A DNA stretch of 64,000 nucleotides, taken from NCBI RefSeq assembly GCF_020552705.1, contig NZ_JAJBZG010000002.1, positions 620,001-684,000 of the forward strand. The letters run 5' to 3'. Under the pieces are notes generated by a model. The model did no database searches, was not told the origin of the DNA, and saw only the letters and a list, made by a program, of their open reading frames with translations. This stretch comes from Christiangramia sediminis. GTDB lineage: Bacteria; Bacteroidota; Bacteroidia; Flavobacteriales; Flavobacteriaceae. Of the stretch, positions 27,228 to 36,318 are shown piece after piece; the stretch's first letter is position 1, and every line of letters begins with the position of its first letter. A program made the translations under genes and the position numbers.

Positions 27228-27298
27228 TTGTAACAGCTTATTAGCAGCTTTTAAGACCAGTTCTGCTTATCTTAGATTAAATCTTAAAACTTAAAGTT

Positions 27299-27442
27299 AT
27301 GGGTGGACCAATTGAAGATAAACACAAAGGAAGAACTAAAGAGCAAAAGAATCCTACGAATCCTACCGGTAATAGGAATGAAAAAACCAACAAGGTAGAT
27401 ATCGACGAAAAAACCATTAAAGATCAACAGAACAAAAAATAG
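27299..27442 (+). CDS. Small hydrophilic protein, 47 residues
   Basis: An ATG frame encodes a very polar Lys/Asn/Thr-rich peptide (MGGPIEDKHKGRTKEQKNPT onward) without hydrophobic segments. It sits four bases before the THX gene in the same orientation, about 70 after trpA. I know no named family for it. Support comes from the intact frame, AT-poor coding character and the tight linkage to a real gene. The function is unknown. Confidence 0.55.
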   Translation: MGGPIEDKHKGRTKEQKNPTNPTGNRNEKTNKVDIDEKTIKDQQNKK

Positions 27443-27445
27443 TTC

Positions 27446-27580
27446 ATGGGTAGAGGCGATAAAAAAACAAAAAGAGGAAAAATTGCTATAGGTACTAGTG
27501 GTAAGCTTAGACCTAAACGTAAAAAATTTAAAATAAAGCCAACCACGCTAGCCAATCAAGATAAGAAAGAATTGCAATAA
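27446..27580 (+). CDS. 30S ribosomal protein THX
   Basis: A 44-residue basic peptide starting MGRGDKKTKRGKIAIGTSGK, which matches the THX (S31-type) family found in Bacteroidota and Thermus. In Thermus this peptide fills a cavity in the head of the 30S subunit. The Bacteroidota versions carry a C-terminal extension like the one seen here. It is short enough to be missed by automatic gene calling. The downstream terminator lies inside the convergent UDG-like gene. Confidence 0.85.
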   Translation: MGRGDKKTKRGKIAIGTSGKLRPKRKKFKIKPTTLANQDKKELQ

Positions 27581-27586
27581 AATGAA

Positions 27587-28252
27587 TTAGAAAAATTCTT
27601 TATACTGAAGAACCCTGAAATCAAGAGTATTGAATTCAGGGTTTTTCTTTTTTATGTCTTTATATAACTGTGAACTTCCTACGGCAATATTAGCTGCTCC
27701 TGAAGGAGCTATCAAAGAAACAGTTTTAATAAGTCTGCCATCAAGCAAAAACTGATGAATTCTTGGAGATTTATTTGAGATAATTTTTAGCCTAATATCA
27801 TGTTCTGATTCCTTCAGGTATTTTCTAAAGAAATATTCAGGTCCATTTTTCGAATTTCCCCCGGTAAAAAGCAAGGTATCTACTTTAGGATTTTCCCTTA
27901 GAATAGCGATCATGTCACGTAATTTTACTTTTTGCATTCCCAGATCTGAGGCATCTATCTTTTCCCTTCTGCTACTCTCCACCACATCACAAATCCCAAT
28001 TCCTCTTTCTATAAGGAATTCTTTTCGCTGCTGAATGGCTTGCTGAGTATTTTCAAATTTTAGATCAAGATCGAAAATTCTATTCAGGATTATCCATAAC
28101 TGTCCATCACGACTGCCATAACAAAAATCCACATCATCTTCTTTAAACTCTCTTTTGGTAAATCGCGGAGGTGGCAGCGTACCTACAATAAGCTTGGTAG
28201 CTGTGTCAGGAATAAATGGCGGGTATGGATGTTTGTGGTGAAAAAGTTCCAA
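27587..28252 (-). CDS. Uracil-DNA glycosylase superfamily protein
   Basis: The 221-residue protein has LIVGTLPPPRF near residue 22 in the position of UDG motif I, FCYGSRDGQLWIIL as an aromatic pocket region, and LIAPSGAAN near 185 in the place of motif II. This layout resembles family 6 (hypoxanthine-type) or related glycosylases that excise deaminated bases, but the motifs deviate. No ATG lies before the conserved start; a TTG at 28252 just downstream of an in-frame stop is the likely initiator. Its last bases overlap the terminator of the THX gene. Confidence 0.68.
   Translation of the reverse strand: MELFHHKHPYPPFIPDTATKLIVGTLPPPRFTKREFKEDDVDFCYGSRDGQLWIILNRIFDLDLKFENTQQAIQQRKEFLIERGIGICDVVESSRREKIDASDLGMQKVKLRDMIAILRENPKVDTLLFTGGNSKNGPEYFFRKYLKESEHDIRLKIISNKSPRIHQFLLDGRLIKTVSLIAPSGAANIAVGSSQLYKDIKKKNPEFNTLDFRVLQYKEFF
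27608..27653 (+). terminator. Terminator of the THX gene, inside the convergent coding region
   Basis: AACCCTGAA and TTCAGGGTT form a 9-bp stem, followed by TTTCTTTTTT. The element serves the rightward THX gene but lies within the last codons of the leftward UDG-like gene. Confidence 0.65.
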
Positions 28253-28295
28253 ATCAAATAGCTTTTAGCTCAAAGCATTACGCTTAAAGCTTTAT

Positions 28296-29057
28296 TTATC
28301 TTATAAAAGTTGGTTCATTTTCTTTTTCGGTATGTTCCTCGCTAAATCGATAACCATCATAATCAAAACCTTTTACATCATCCAAAGTTTTACAATCCTT
28401 GTCGATAATATAACGCACCATAGAACCACGCGCCTTTTTAGCAAAGAAACTGATGATCTTCAGTTTTCCGTTTTTGAAATCCTTGAAAACCGCAGAAATC
28501 ACGGGAACTTTTAATTTCTTTGTATCTACGGCCTTGAAATATTCATTACTGGCTAGGTTTAGAAAAAGCTCGTCATCTTTCAGCTCCTCATTAAGATATC
28601 CGGTAACTTTCTTCTGCCAAACTTCATAAAGATCCTTGTTCCTTTCTATCCCGATAGAGGTTCCCATTTCCAGTCGGTAAGGCTGAATTAGATCCAGAGG
28701 CCTCAGGATCCCATACATCCCGGAAAGGATTCTCAATGTATCCTGAATTTTATCAATTTTGTCTGTAGGAATAGTATATGCATCCAGACCCGTATAAACA
28801 TCTCCGTTGAAAGCATACATGGCGGGACGGGAATTCTTCTTATCATGTTCTTCCTCAAATTCCTGATATCGGGTGTAGTTGAGATCAGCAAGTTTATCAC
28901 TGATGCTCATTAAGTCTGAGATCTGCTTTTTACTTTGTCTGGAAAGTTTTCGGTTCAACTTGGAAGCTGTTTCCAGAAATTCTGGTTGAGTTCCCCTGGT
29001 TGTGGGTAATTTTGATTCATAATCCAGCGTTTTCGCCGGAGAAACAACAATTTTCAT
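28296..29057 (-). CDS. yaaA: Peroxide stress protein YaaA
   Basis: A 253-residue DUF328/YaaA protein with the hallmark [14 protein letters not shown] and [11 protein letters not shown]-type ([14 protein letters not shown]) motif, [20 protein letters not shown] near 130 and the C-terminal [13 protein letters not shown]. In E. coli YaaA limits intracellular free iron and protects DNA during peroxide stress. It has its own -7 box upstream. The length matches the family. Confidence 0.95.
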   Translation of the reverse strand: MKIVVSPAKTLDYESKLPTTRGTQPEFLETASKLNRKLSRQSKKQISDLMSISDKLADLNYTRYQEFEEEHDKKNSRPAMYAFNGDVYTGLDAYTIPTDKIDKIQDTLRILSGMYGILRPLDLIQPYRLEMGTSIGIERNKDLYEVWQKKVTGYLNEELKDDELFLNLASNEYFKAVDTKKLKVPVISAVFKDFKNGKLKIISFFAKKARGSMVRYIIDKDCKTLDDVKGFDYDGYRFSEEHTEKENEPTFIR

Positions 29058-29079
29058 TTCTTTTCGGTTAATTTTCTAC

Positions 29080-29087
29080 CAAAGATA
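29080..29087 (-). promoter_or_regulatory. -7 promoter box of yaaA
   Basis: TATCTTTG on the minus strand, 22 bases before the ATG, matches TAnnTTTG. No -33 TTTG is at the right distance. Confidence 0.55.
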
Positions 29088-29155
29088 ACCTATCAGTTGA
29101 AAATCTGAAAAATCCCTGAAATTTGTTTCCTATGAATCTATAGAAGTGCCTTATG

Positions 29156-30214
29156 CTAAAGATCTTCCAGTTGATTTTTAGCATAGCCACGCCACTTTTC
29201 AATACAATCTACCATATCCTGTGGAATATCAGAATTAAAGCTCATCCATTCCTTCGTAACAGGATGTGTAAAGCCTAAGGTTTTTGCATGTAAAGCCTGT
29301 CTTGGAAGTATTTTAAAACAATTATCTACAAACTGCTTATATTTTGTAAAAGTGGTTCCTTTCAGGATCCTGTCTCCTCCGTATCGTTCGTCATTAAAAA
29401 GCGTATGCCCAATATACTTCATATGAACACGGATCTGGTGCGTTCTTCCTGTTTCCAGTTTACAGGCCACCAGCGTTACATAACCCAGACGTTCGATCAC
29501 TTTATAATGCGTCACTGCAGGCTTACCATTTTCGGCATCATCTCCTTCAAAAACTATATTTTGAAGTCTGTTCCTAGGATTTCTCCCAATATTTCCTTCA
29601 ATAGTCCCCTCTTCTTCTGCTACATTACCCCAAACAATCGCCACATATTCCCGTTCGCTGGTTTTATCGAAGAATTGTTTGGAAAGGTGTGCCATAGCTT
29701 CTTCCGTTTTTGCAATCACAAGAAGTCCGCTGGTATCTTTATCTATTCGATGTACTAAACCGGGACGGTCACTGCTGTTATTTGGAAGGTTATCAAAATG
29801 ATGTACCAGGGCATTAATAAGCGTTCCGCTATAGTTACCGTGACCGGGATGTACCACCATTCCGGCAGGTTTATTCACCACCAGTAAGGTATCGTCCTCA
29901 TAAACTATATCCAGGGGCATATCTTCAGGCACCAGCAAATATTCATAAGGTGGATGTTCAAACATCACCTGCACGGTGTCGCCGCCTTTCACCTTATAAT
30001 TCTGTTTAACGGTTTCGCCGTTGACATAAATATTTCCACTTTTGGCTGCTTTCTGAATTTTATTTCGAGTAGCATTTTCAATGAAATTCATCAGATATTT
30101 ATCTACTCTTAGTGGGTTCTGCCCTACTTCGGCTACAAATTTATGATGCTCATAGAGACTTTCGTCCTGCCCTTCATCTTCAATCTCTTCCCGTTGATCT
30201 TTATTAGAATTCAT
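29156..30214 (-). CDS. RluA family pseudouridine synthase (RluD-like)
   Basis: The 352-residue enzyme has an S4 RNA-binding domain (about 33-95) and the catalytic motif HRIDKDTSGLL with the nucleophile Asp158. The C-terminal ALHAKTLGF region is also typical. RluD makes pseudouridines in helix 69 of 23S rRNA; the exact target here is inferred. An acidic N-terminal tail of about 25 residues is unlike E. coli. The start overlaps the upstream PASTA gene by 11 bases, so the two are cotranscribed. Confidence 0.9.
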   Translation of the reverse strand: MNSNKDQREEIEDEGQDESLYEHHKFVAEVGQNPLRVDKYLMNFIENATRNKIQKAAKSGNIYVNGETVKQNYKVKGGDTVQVMFEHPPYEYLLVPEDMPLDIVYEDDTLLVVNKPAGMVVHPGHGNYSGTLINALVHHFDNLPNNSSDRPGLVHRIDKDTSGLLVIAKTEEAMAHLSKQFFDKTSEREYVAIVWGNVAEEEGTIEGNIGRNPRNRLQNIVFEGDDAENGKPAVTHYKVIERLGYVTLVACKLETGRTHQIRVHMKYIGHTLFNDERYGGDRILKGTTFTKYKQFVDNCFKILPRQALHAKTLGFTHPVTKEWMSFNSDIPQDMVDCIEKWRGYAKNQLEDL

Positions 30215-30827
30215 CTATTTCGCTTTCGGTTTCGCTCTCAACATCAAGAGTATCTTCTTCGGTTTCTCTGTATCTTCCACTGCCATCACCAAGCACAAGG
30301 TCTATTACAGAAGTTTTCATCAATTTATCTCCAGGCTCAATTAATCTACCTTTATTTCTTAGTTCAAGTACAGCATCTTCAGCGATATCTGGCTTATAAC
30401 TAACCTCTCCAATTTCAAATCCGAGAGATCTTAAGGTAGGTTCCACCTGTCTTCTGGTCTTTCTAATAAGATTGTTGGGAACTTCAATTTTTCTATATCC
30501 TGAAGGATTCAATGTCAGGTAGATCTTGCGGTCTTCCTTTACAAATTTTCCCGGTGCAGGAACCTGATCTATTACAGAGTACCTGGGAAAATCGGGATTA
30601 AAATTAGCCGAATCTAATACCTCATATTTAAGATCCATTTCGGCCAGCTGGTCTTCCACATTATCCAAATTCATCTTTGCAAGATCGGGAACTTCAATTC
30701 TTTGATCCTGGTTCGTAGAATAATCAAGCCATTGCATCGTTAAGAACGATATAATAATTAACACAATAACTGCAAGCACTAGTTGAATTAAAAAGGTCTT
30801 GCTGAATATAAATCGAAATAATCCCAT
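30204..30827 (-). CDS. PASTA domain membrane protein
   Basis: The 207-residue protein has one N-terminal membrane helix (about 9-31) followed by three PASTA-like repeats, each opening with a short proline-containing strand (IEVPDLAKMNLDNVEDQL, IEVPNNLIRKTRRQVE, and a third near 165). PASTA domains bind muropeptides or beta-lactams in penicillin-binding proteins and kinases. Here there is no kinase or transpeptidase domain. The gene shares a divergent promoter region with ddl, whose product makes the D-Ala-D-Ala of peptidoglycan. The acidic C-terminus overlaps the rluD-like start. Confidence 0.82.
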   Translation of the reverse strand: MGLFRFIFSKTFLIQLVLAVIVLIIISFLTMQWLDYSTNQDQRIEVPDLAKMNLDNVEDQLAEMDLKYEVLDSANFNPDFPRYSVIDQVPAPGKFVKEDRKIYLTLNPSGYRKIEVPNNLIRKTRRQVEPTLRSLGFEIGEVSYKPDIAEDAVLELRNKGRLIEPGDKLMKTSVIDLVLGDGSGRYRETEEDTLDVESETESEIDEF

Positions 30828-30844
30828 AGTTTTTAGATAATGGG

Positions 30845-30852
30845 CAAAGATA
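30845..30852 (-). promoter_or_regulatory. -7 promoter box of the PASTA-rluD operon
   Basis: Minus-strand TATCTTTG (plus strand CAAAGATA) lies 17 bases before the ATG at 30827 and faces the ddl promoter. Confidence 0.55.
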
Positions 30853-30866
30853 TAAAACCCATTGGT

Positions 30867-30898
30867 TTTGGTGACTGCCCTTTTAAGTGATATTTTTG
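30867..30898 (+). promoter_or_regulatory. ddl promoter (TTTG, 20 bases, TATTTTTG)
   Basis: Both consensus boxes are present: -33 TTTG at 30867-30870 and -7 TATTTTTG at 30891-30898, with 20-base spacing. The predicted transcript starts near 30903, ahead of the ATG at 30929. Confidence 0.7.
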
Positions 30899-30928
30899 TT
30901 TAACGACATCTAACCGGATATATTGAAT

Positions 30929-31909
30929 ATGAAGAAAAAAATTGCCATTGCCATGGGCGGGTATTCAAGTGAATATCGCATCTCCATTAACAGCGGAAAT
31001 ATTGTCTACAAACACCTGGACCGCGATCTTTACGAACCTTACCGGGTTCATATTTTAAAAGGAGAATGGTTTGTGGTGGCAAAAGATGACACCCCTTATC
31101 CTATCAATAAGAGCAATTTTACGGTTAAGATGAACGACAAAGTCATAAAATTTGATTGTGTTTTCAATACCATCCATGGAACTCCCGGCGAAAATGGGCT
31201 TCTACAGGCCTATCTGGAGTTGATCGGCATCCCTCAAACCAGCTGTGATTATTACCAGTCGGCACTTACCTTTAATAAAAGAGACCTTATAAGTGTGCTA
31301 CGACCTTATGGAGTAAAAGCTGCCACGAATTATTTTCTGAATAAAGACGAGGAGATCAATACTACTGAAATAGTGAATAAAGTTGGTCTACCCTGTTTTG
31401 TAAAAGCGAACCGTGCCGGAAGTAGTTTTGGGGTTACTAAGGTAAAAACCGAAGAGGAGATCATCGATGCCGCTAAAACTGCATTTACGGAAGATGATGA
31501 GGCTATAATTGAGTCTTTTCTGGACGGAACTGAAGTTTCTGTTGGGGTGATCACTTACAAAGGAGAGATAATCGCTTTACCCGTGACTGAAATTATACCT
31601 GAAGGAGAATTCTTTGATTATGCCGCTAAATATCTTGGTAAATCGCAGGAGATAACTCCCGCGAGAATTTCTGAAGAAGACACAAAGAAAGTGCAGGATA
31701 TTGCAGTTATGATCTATAAAAAACTAAAAATGAAAGGTTTTTCGAGATCAGAATTTATTTTCCATGATGGCGAACCTCACTTTATCGAGATGAACACGAA
31801 CCCGGGGATTAGCCAGGCCAGTATTTTACCTCAACAGGCTGAAAAGGCAGGTATAAGTCTAAAAGACCTCTTTGGAAGCGCTATTGAAGCCGCTCTGAAC
31901 CAGAAGTGA
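30929..31909 (+). CDS. ddl: D-alanine--D-alanine ligase
   Basis: A 326-residue ATP-grasp enzyme joining two D-Ala for peptidoglycan. The N-terminal AMGGYSSEYRISINSG is the first D-Ala subsite, VFNTIHGTPGENGLLQAYLE the family signature, and FIEMNTNPGISQASILPQQ the metal- and product-binding C-terminal region. The ATG at 30929 is chosen over a TTG at 30923. It is transcribed divergently from the PASTA protein. coaD follows after about 45 bases, possibly in the same transcript. Confidence 0.96.
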   Translation: MKKKIAIAMGGYSSEYRISINSGNIVYKHLDRDLYEPYRVHILKGEWFVVAKDDTPYPINKSNFTVKMNDKVIKFDCVFNTIHGTPGENGLLQAYLELIGIPQTSCDYYQSALTFNKRDLISVLRPYGVKAATNYFLNKDEEINTTEIVNKVGLPCFVKANRAGSSFGVTKVKTEEEIIDAAKTAFTEDDEAIIESFLDGTEVSVGVITYKGEIIALPVTEIIPEGEFFDYAAKYLGKSQEITPARISEEDTKKVQDIAVMIYKKLKMKGFSRSEFIFHDGEPHFIEMNTNPGISQASILPQQAEKAGISLKDLFGSAIEAALNQK

Positions 31910-31956
31910 TAATTTCTGATTATCTTTTGCATTTATAACCAATCAAAAACCGATTG

Positions 31957-32412
31957 ATGAAAAAAGCAGTTTTTCCTGGATCTTTCGATCCGCTTACTCT
32001 GGGACATACAGATATTATTGACCGTGCTTTACCATTATTTGATGAGATAATTCTAGCCATAGGAACCAATTCCAGCAAGAAATACATGTTCAGCCTTGAA
32101 GACCGACTTCACTTTCTAAAAGAAACCTACAAGGATGAACCCAAAGTAAAAGTGGAAACTTATAAAGGACTTACCGTTGATTTCTGTAAATCTCAAAATG
32201 CCGGATTTATTCTTCGTGGACTAAGAAACGGCCAGGATCTTGAATTTGAAAAAGCTATTGGTCAGACCAACTATAAAATGGCCGGTATTGAAAGTGTTTT
32301 TCTTATCTCTAGTTCTGGAAAAGCCCATATTTCTTCTACCGTGGTTCGGGATGTGATGCATCACAACGGCAATTATGAGTTTATGGTGCCTGATGTGGTT
32401 AGGAAAAAGTAA
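31957..32412 (+). CDS. coaD: Pantetheine-phosphate adenylyltransferase
   Basis: The 151-residue enzyme makes dephospho-CoA from ATP and 4'-phosphopantetheine. FPGSFDPLTLGHTDII holds the nucleotidyltransferase TxGH motif, FILRGLRNGQDLEFE the pantetheine region and SSTVVRD the C-terminal ATP motif. The ATG at 31957 is preferred to the TTG three bases upstream. A palindromic repeat follows the stop. The length matches the family. Confidence 0.96.
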   Translation: MKKAVFPGSFDPLTLGHTDIIDRALPLFDEIILAIGTNSSKKYMFSLEDRLHFLKETYKDEPKVKVETYKGLTVDFCKSQNAGFILRGLRNGQDLEFEKAIGQTNYKMAGIESVFLISSSGKAHISSTVVRDVMHHNGNYEFMVPDVVRKK

Positions 32413-32421
32413 ATATTTAAA

Positions 32422-32478
32422 CGTCATCCTGAACTTGATTCAGGATCTCTAGAGATTCCTCACTATGTTCGGAATGAC
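32422..32478. repeat. Palindromic intergenic repeat, copy C
   Basis: CGTCATCCTGAACTTGATTC with an inner CAGGATCTCTAGAGATTCCT dyad and a right end GGAATGAC. It belongs to the same family as copy A at 22565 and lies between the convergent coaD and TonB-receptor genes. Confidence 0.75.
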
Positions 32479-32479
32479 A

Positions 32480-34765
32480 CTAAAAATCAAAATCGAAAGA
32501 AAGCCCGCCAAAATAATTCCTGGGATTTCCGGGATAATAATATCGAGGCGCTGAACCACCAAAACCAACTGCATTGGTAACTATACTCGCCGCATATTGT
32601 TCATTTAAAATATTGTTGATCCCAAAATTGAACTCAAGATCAAGACTTTGAGAAATATCCCAGTTGTAATTCAGCTTTAGATTTAGAAGTTCGTAAGGAT
32701 CTGTATATCCTGAATTGTCATCATTCAGGGCCATTTTTCCAAAGGCCTGAAAATTGACATTTGCAGTAAATTCTTTTAATCCGATCTCTACTCCAGGTGA
32801 AACCATATGTTCGGGCACTCCAGGAATTGTATTTCCGGAATAATTCTCTCCCTGATCTACGAACTTATCAAATTCAAAAAAGTTAAAATTCGAATTTAGA
32901 AATAATTTTAATTGAAGACTTTCTGAAACCCTGGTTTGATATGCTGAAGTAAATTCAATGCCATTATGATCTGCTTTCCCTGCATTAACTCCTACGTACT
33001 GATCCTGACCTACTCTCCTGGCCACTAGAAGATTTCGAATTTGTATAGAATAAAGGTTAAGTTCTGTATAAAGTTTATTATTTAACCAATTTCCCTTAAA
33101 CCCAATCTCATAATTCCAACCGGTTTCGGTTTTTAGATCGGTATTTATTAGACCTTCCGGGGTTAAAGTTTCCGCAACTGTGGGAGTGGAAAATCCGTGA
33201 CTGGCAGAAGCATAAAAATTCTTTCCTTGAAAAGCTTCATAACTTAAACCGAGCCTGGGTGATAAAACGGGATCGAAGCTATAATCCCCCGATTGATCAT
33301 TAGTACCTGAATTAAATCTATCTTCCAGGTCATACGCCGTACTATTAAAATTAAGTCCTGCTTCTAATAATAATCTCGAAGTAAGCTCCATATTCATTTG
33401 GGCAAAAACATTTATATAATTCCTGTTCTGCTCATTTAAACTTAGACGATCTCCTTGGATACTTTTTCTTTCCTCAACCTTTTCATAAAGATTTTCAAAG
33501 GTTCCGGTTTCGTAAAATTCGAACATGGTTTCCGCGCCAAAACTCAGTTCAGAAGATTTTTCGAAAATTGAGGTTTTATAATTGAATTTTGTTCGGGTTC
33601 CAACCGAGCTTCGGTTTTCATCTAAAATATCAAAAGGTCTTGGTTCATAGCCATCCCTGGCATTATAGAAAACGGAAGTTTGATTTTTAAGATCTGAAGA
33701 GAAATTATGTTCGTAAGAAATACCGAAAATATTCTTGTCATAAGATTCATATCCCGCTGCCTGATTCCAGGTAAATGCCGCTTTTTCAGGATCATTTCTG
33801 AAGTCTTCCTCACTCAATGAACTTGGAATGTAAGCTTTCAAATTTGTATAAGAGAAGAAGAACGACCAGTAATTACCCGATTTATTGAGCAAACCGGCAG
33901 AACCCAGCACAGAAACCCTGTCATACTCTCCGTTTTGACGATATCCGTCACTTTGAACCTGATTGTAATTAATAGAAATATCTAGACTGTCTTTTACATA
34001 TTTAAGATTGGCCCTGGTTTTTCTGGTATTAAAACTACCGTAATTAAATTCAGCAATAACAGACCTTTGATCCCTCAAATTTCTCTCTGTAAAAAGATTA
34101 ATAGAGCCTCCCAATCCGGCACCAAAAACCGAAGAAACCGGTCCTTTGAATATTTCAATCCTATCCAGATATTCAGGATCAAAATCATCCAGCGTCAATT
34201 CGCCCTCTGCGGTGGTAAGTGGAATACCATTTATATAAGCCTTGATTCGATTCGTGCTGTATTGGGACCTGGCTCCAATTCCGCGAATATTGATCTTATT
34301 GGTATTAAGCGCACCCTGGCTTACAAAAACCCCCGGGACATAATTGAAATTCTGTACAAGATTGAAATTATCGTTTCGTTTCAGGTCATTTTCAGAAATA
34401 AGACTTACCGAAGCGGGGATTTTTCTAATTTCCTGCGGGATATTTGAACTTCTGATCAATACTTCAGAAAGCTGATCGATCTCCTGCTGCAGATAAATTT
34501 TAAGCTCCTTTTGATCTTCTTCAAATTTCAGGCTAGCTTGAAGATAGCCGGAAAGACGAAATTCCAGTTCCAAAGGGAATTGAACTGAATCAAAGCCAAA
34601 TTCACCATTTTCATTAGTGTATTCAATTTCGCCTGTGAGCAGGTTCTTAACCGTGACCTTTTCAATCGCAACGCCTGTTTTGTTATTAAGTACAGTTCCC
34701 GTAAATTTCTGAGCAAACAACTTATTACAGGTCAAGATCAGAAAGAGTAAGATTAGTTTTTTCAA
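32480..34765 (-). CDS. TonB-dependent receptor with carboxypeptidase-like N-terminal domain
   Basis: This 761-residue outer-membrane protein has a signal peptide (KLILLFLILTCNKLFAQ), a carboxypeptidase-regulatory-like domain (about 22-100) and a plug domain with NFVPGVFVSQGALNTNKINIRGIG near 145. A 22-strand barrel follows, ending in aromatic-rich YFGGLSFDFDF. Start is a TTG at 34765, seven bases after the stop of the sugar dehydrogenase gene. The substrate could be a sugar, siderophore or vitamin; pairing with a dehydrogenase makes a sugar or polyol plausible, which is inference. No SusD partner is next to it. Confidence 0.9.
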   Translation of the reverse strand: MKKLILLFLILTCNKLFAQKFTGTVLNNKTGVAIEKVTVKNLLTGEIEYTNENGEFGFDSVQFPLELEFRLSGYLQASLKFEEDQKELKIYLQQEIDQLSEVLIRSSNIPQEIRKIPASVSLISENDLKRNDNFNLVQNFNYVPGVFVSQGALNTNKINIRGIGARSQYSTNRIKAYINGIPLTTAEGELTLDDFDPEYLDRIEIFKGPVSSVFGAGLGGSINLFTERNLRDQRSVIAEFNYGSFNTRKTRANLKYVKDSLDISINYNQVQSDGYRQNGEYDRVSVLGSAGLLNKSGNYWSFFFSYTNLKAYIPSSLSEEDFRNDPEKAAFTWNQAAGYESYDKNIFGISYEHNFSSDLKNQTSVFYNARDGYEPRPFDILDENRSSVGTRTKFNYKTSIFEKSSELSFGAETMFEFYETGTFENLYEKVEERKSIQGDRLSLNEQNRNYINVFAQMNMELTSRLLLEAGLNFNSTAYDLEDRFNSGTNDQSGDYSFDPVLSPRLGLSYEAFQGKNFYASASHGFSTPTVAETLTPEGLINTDLKTETGWNYEIGFKGNWLNNKLYTELNLYSIQIRNLLVARRVGQDQYVGVNAGKADHNGIEFTSAYQTRVSESLQLKLFLNSNFNFFEFDKFVDQGENYSGNTIPGVPEHMVSPGVEIGLKEFTANVNFQAFGKMALNDDNSGYTDPYELLNLKLNYNWDISQSLDLEFNFGINNILNEQYAASIVTNAVGFGGSAPRYYYPGNPRNYFGGLSFDFDF

Positions 34766-34772
34766 ATTGAAT

Positions 34773-36065
34773 TTATTCAGCTGAAACCCTCCAGATCACA
34801 TTCCCGTCGTCATCGTTCACTAATAGCGAACCGTCAGGCAGAGTTGTCACCCCTACAGGTCTTCCATACACCTGGCTGGCATCGTCATCTGCGATAAAGC
34901 CGGTAAGAAAATCTTCGGGTTGTTGGGGATTTCCATTCTCGTCGAAAGGTATAAATAAAACCTTATAACCCGAGAAATTTGCCCGATTCCATGATCCGTG
35001 CTGACCTACAAATGCTCCATTATGATATTTTTCAGGAAAAGAATCTTTCGTATAAAAAGTAAGTCCGAGTGAGGCGGTATGCGGCCCAACAGAAACATCG
35101 GGAACTATAGTTTTCTCAACCATTTCCAGATGAGGATCTTCAGCCCATCTTGGGTCTTTAATATCTCCATAATATGAATAAGGCCAGCCGTACCATCCAC
35201 CTTCTTCCACACTGGTCACATAGTCTGGAACAAGGTTGTTTCCTATTTTATCTCTTTCATTTACGGCAGCCCATAATTCCCCGGTAATAGGATTCCAGTC
35301 TATTCCTACTGGGTTTCTAAGTCCGGCAGCATAAATTTTCTCTCCGGTACCATCAGGATTAATTTCAATGATATTAGCTCTTCGCTCCTCTTTTTCCATT
35401 CCATGTTCCCCAACATTGCTGGAACTACCTACGGTTATATAAATTTTATCATTATTTGATCCCGCGATAATATTTCTGGTCCAGTGGTGGTTATAACCAC
35501 CTGCGGGAAGTTCCAGCACTTTCTCCGGATCCTGATCTATTGTATTCTGACCTTCTTTATAGGGAAAGCGAATTAACGCATCTACATTGGCCACATAGAA
35601 ATAATCCCCCAGCACCAACATACCGAAGGGCTGGTTTAAATTTTTCAGAAAAGAATAACGCTCATCTGGAACACCATCCCGGTCTTTATCCCTGAACATC
35701 GTAATTCGGTTGGCACTTTTCTTAGCATCATTAGATTCAACGACGAAGATGTCATTATTAGGTGCTACATAAGTCCAACGTGGATGTTCCAAATCTTCAG
35801 CGAATTTGGTAACCTTAAATCCTTCTGGAGCCTGAGGCATTTTTCCTTCGGGCCACGCCACGATCTTGCTTTCTTTTGTTACCGATTCTGATGAAAATGG
35901 TGCCGGTAATTTTATTTTTCCTATGGCAGTTTCAGCATAATCGGGTCCAGCCTGGGCAAGTTTCTCTTTTGTCTGTTCACTTAAATTTTCGTTCGCCTGC
36001 CCCATAACATTCAGGGAAATGAATATTGCTCCCGAAAATGCAAGTCCGGTTATTAATTTTTTCAT
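34773..36065 (-). CDS. Secreted glucose/sorbosone dehydrogenase-like protein (PQQ-dependent family)
   Basis: The 430-residue protein has a signal peptide (KLITGLAFSGAIFISLNVMGQ) and a beta-propeller of the GSDH/L-sorbosone dehydrogenase family. Visible motifs are GYNHHWTRNI near residue 195, AAGLRNPVGIDWNPITGELW near 255, and DVSVGPHTASLGLTFY near 325. Family members oxidise sugars with PQQ in the periplasm, but many homologues are uncharacterised. The ATG at 36065 is preferred to a TTG at 36071. The downstream TonB receptor starts after only seven bases, so the two form an operon. Confidence 0.86.
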   Translation of the reverse strand: MKKLITGLAFSGAIFISLNVMGQANENLSEQTKEKLAQAGPDYAETAIGKIKLPAPFSSESVTKESKIVAWPEGKMPQAPEGFKVTKFAEDLEHPRWTYVAPNNDIFVVESNDAKKSANRITMFRDKDRDGVPDERYSFLKNLNQPFGMLVLGDYFYVANVDALIRFPYKEGQNTIDQDPEKVLELPAGGYNHHWTRNIIAGSNNDKIYITVGSSSNVGEHGMEKEERRANIIEINPDGTGEKIYAAGLRNPVGIDWNPITGELWAAVNERDKIGNNLVPDYVTSVEEGGWYGWPYSYYGDIKDPRWAEDPHLEMVEKTIVPDVSVGPHTASLGLTFYTKDSFPEKYHNGAFVGQHGSWNRANFSGYKVLFIPFDENGNPQQPEDFLTGFIADDDASQVYGRPVGVTTLPDGSLLVNDDDGNVIWRVSAE

Positions 36066-36318
36066 AATCAATTTTTTATAAAAATAGCCTGAAAATTAGA
36101 TACAGGAAAGGATGTATTAGAGATTAGATTTACTTTAACACTCCAGTTAATCTTATAGAAATAGCAGGTTTTTTAGCTACTCTGGCAGTTTTTAATTAAG
36201 TTTACGGCTATATTTTTAGAAAATTTTATGAAATGGGCCCTGAGCAAATTTTGATGTTAACCAATATTATTTTGGGCACATTGCATCTCTACGATAAAAA
36301 ACAACTAAATATAAATAG

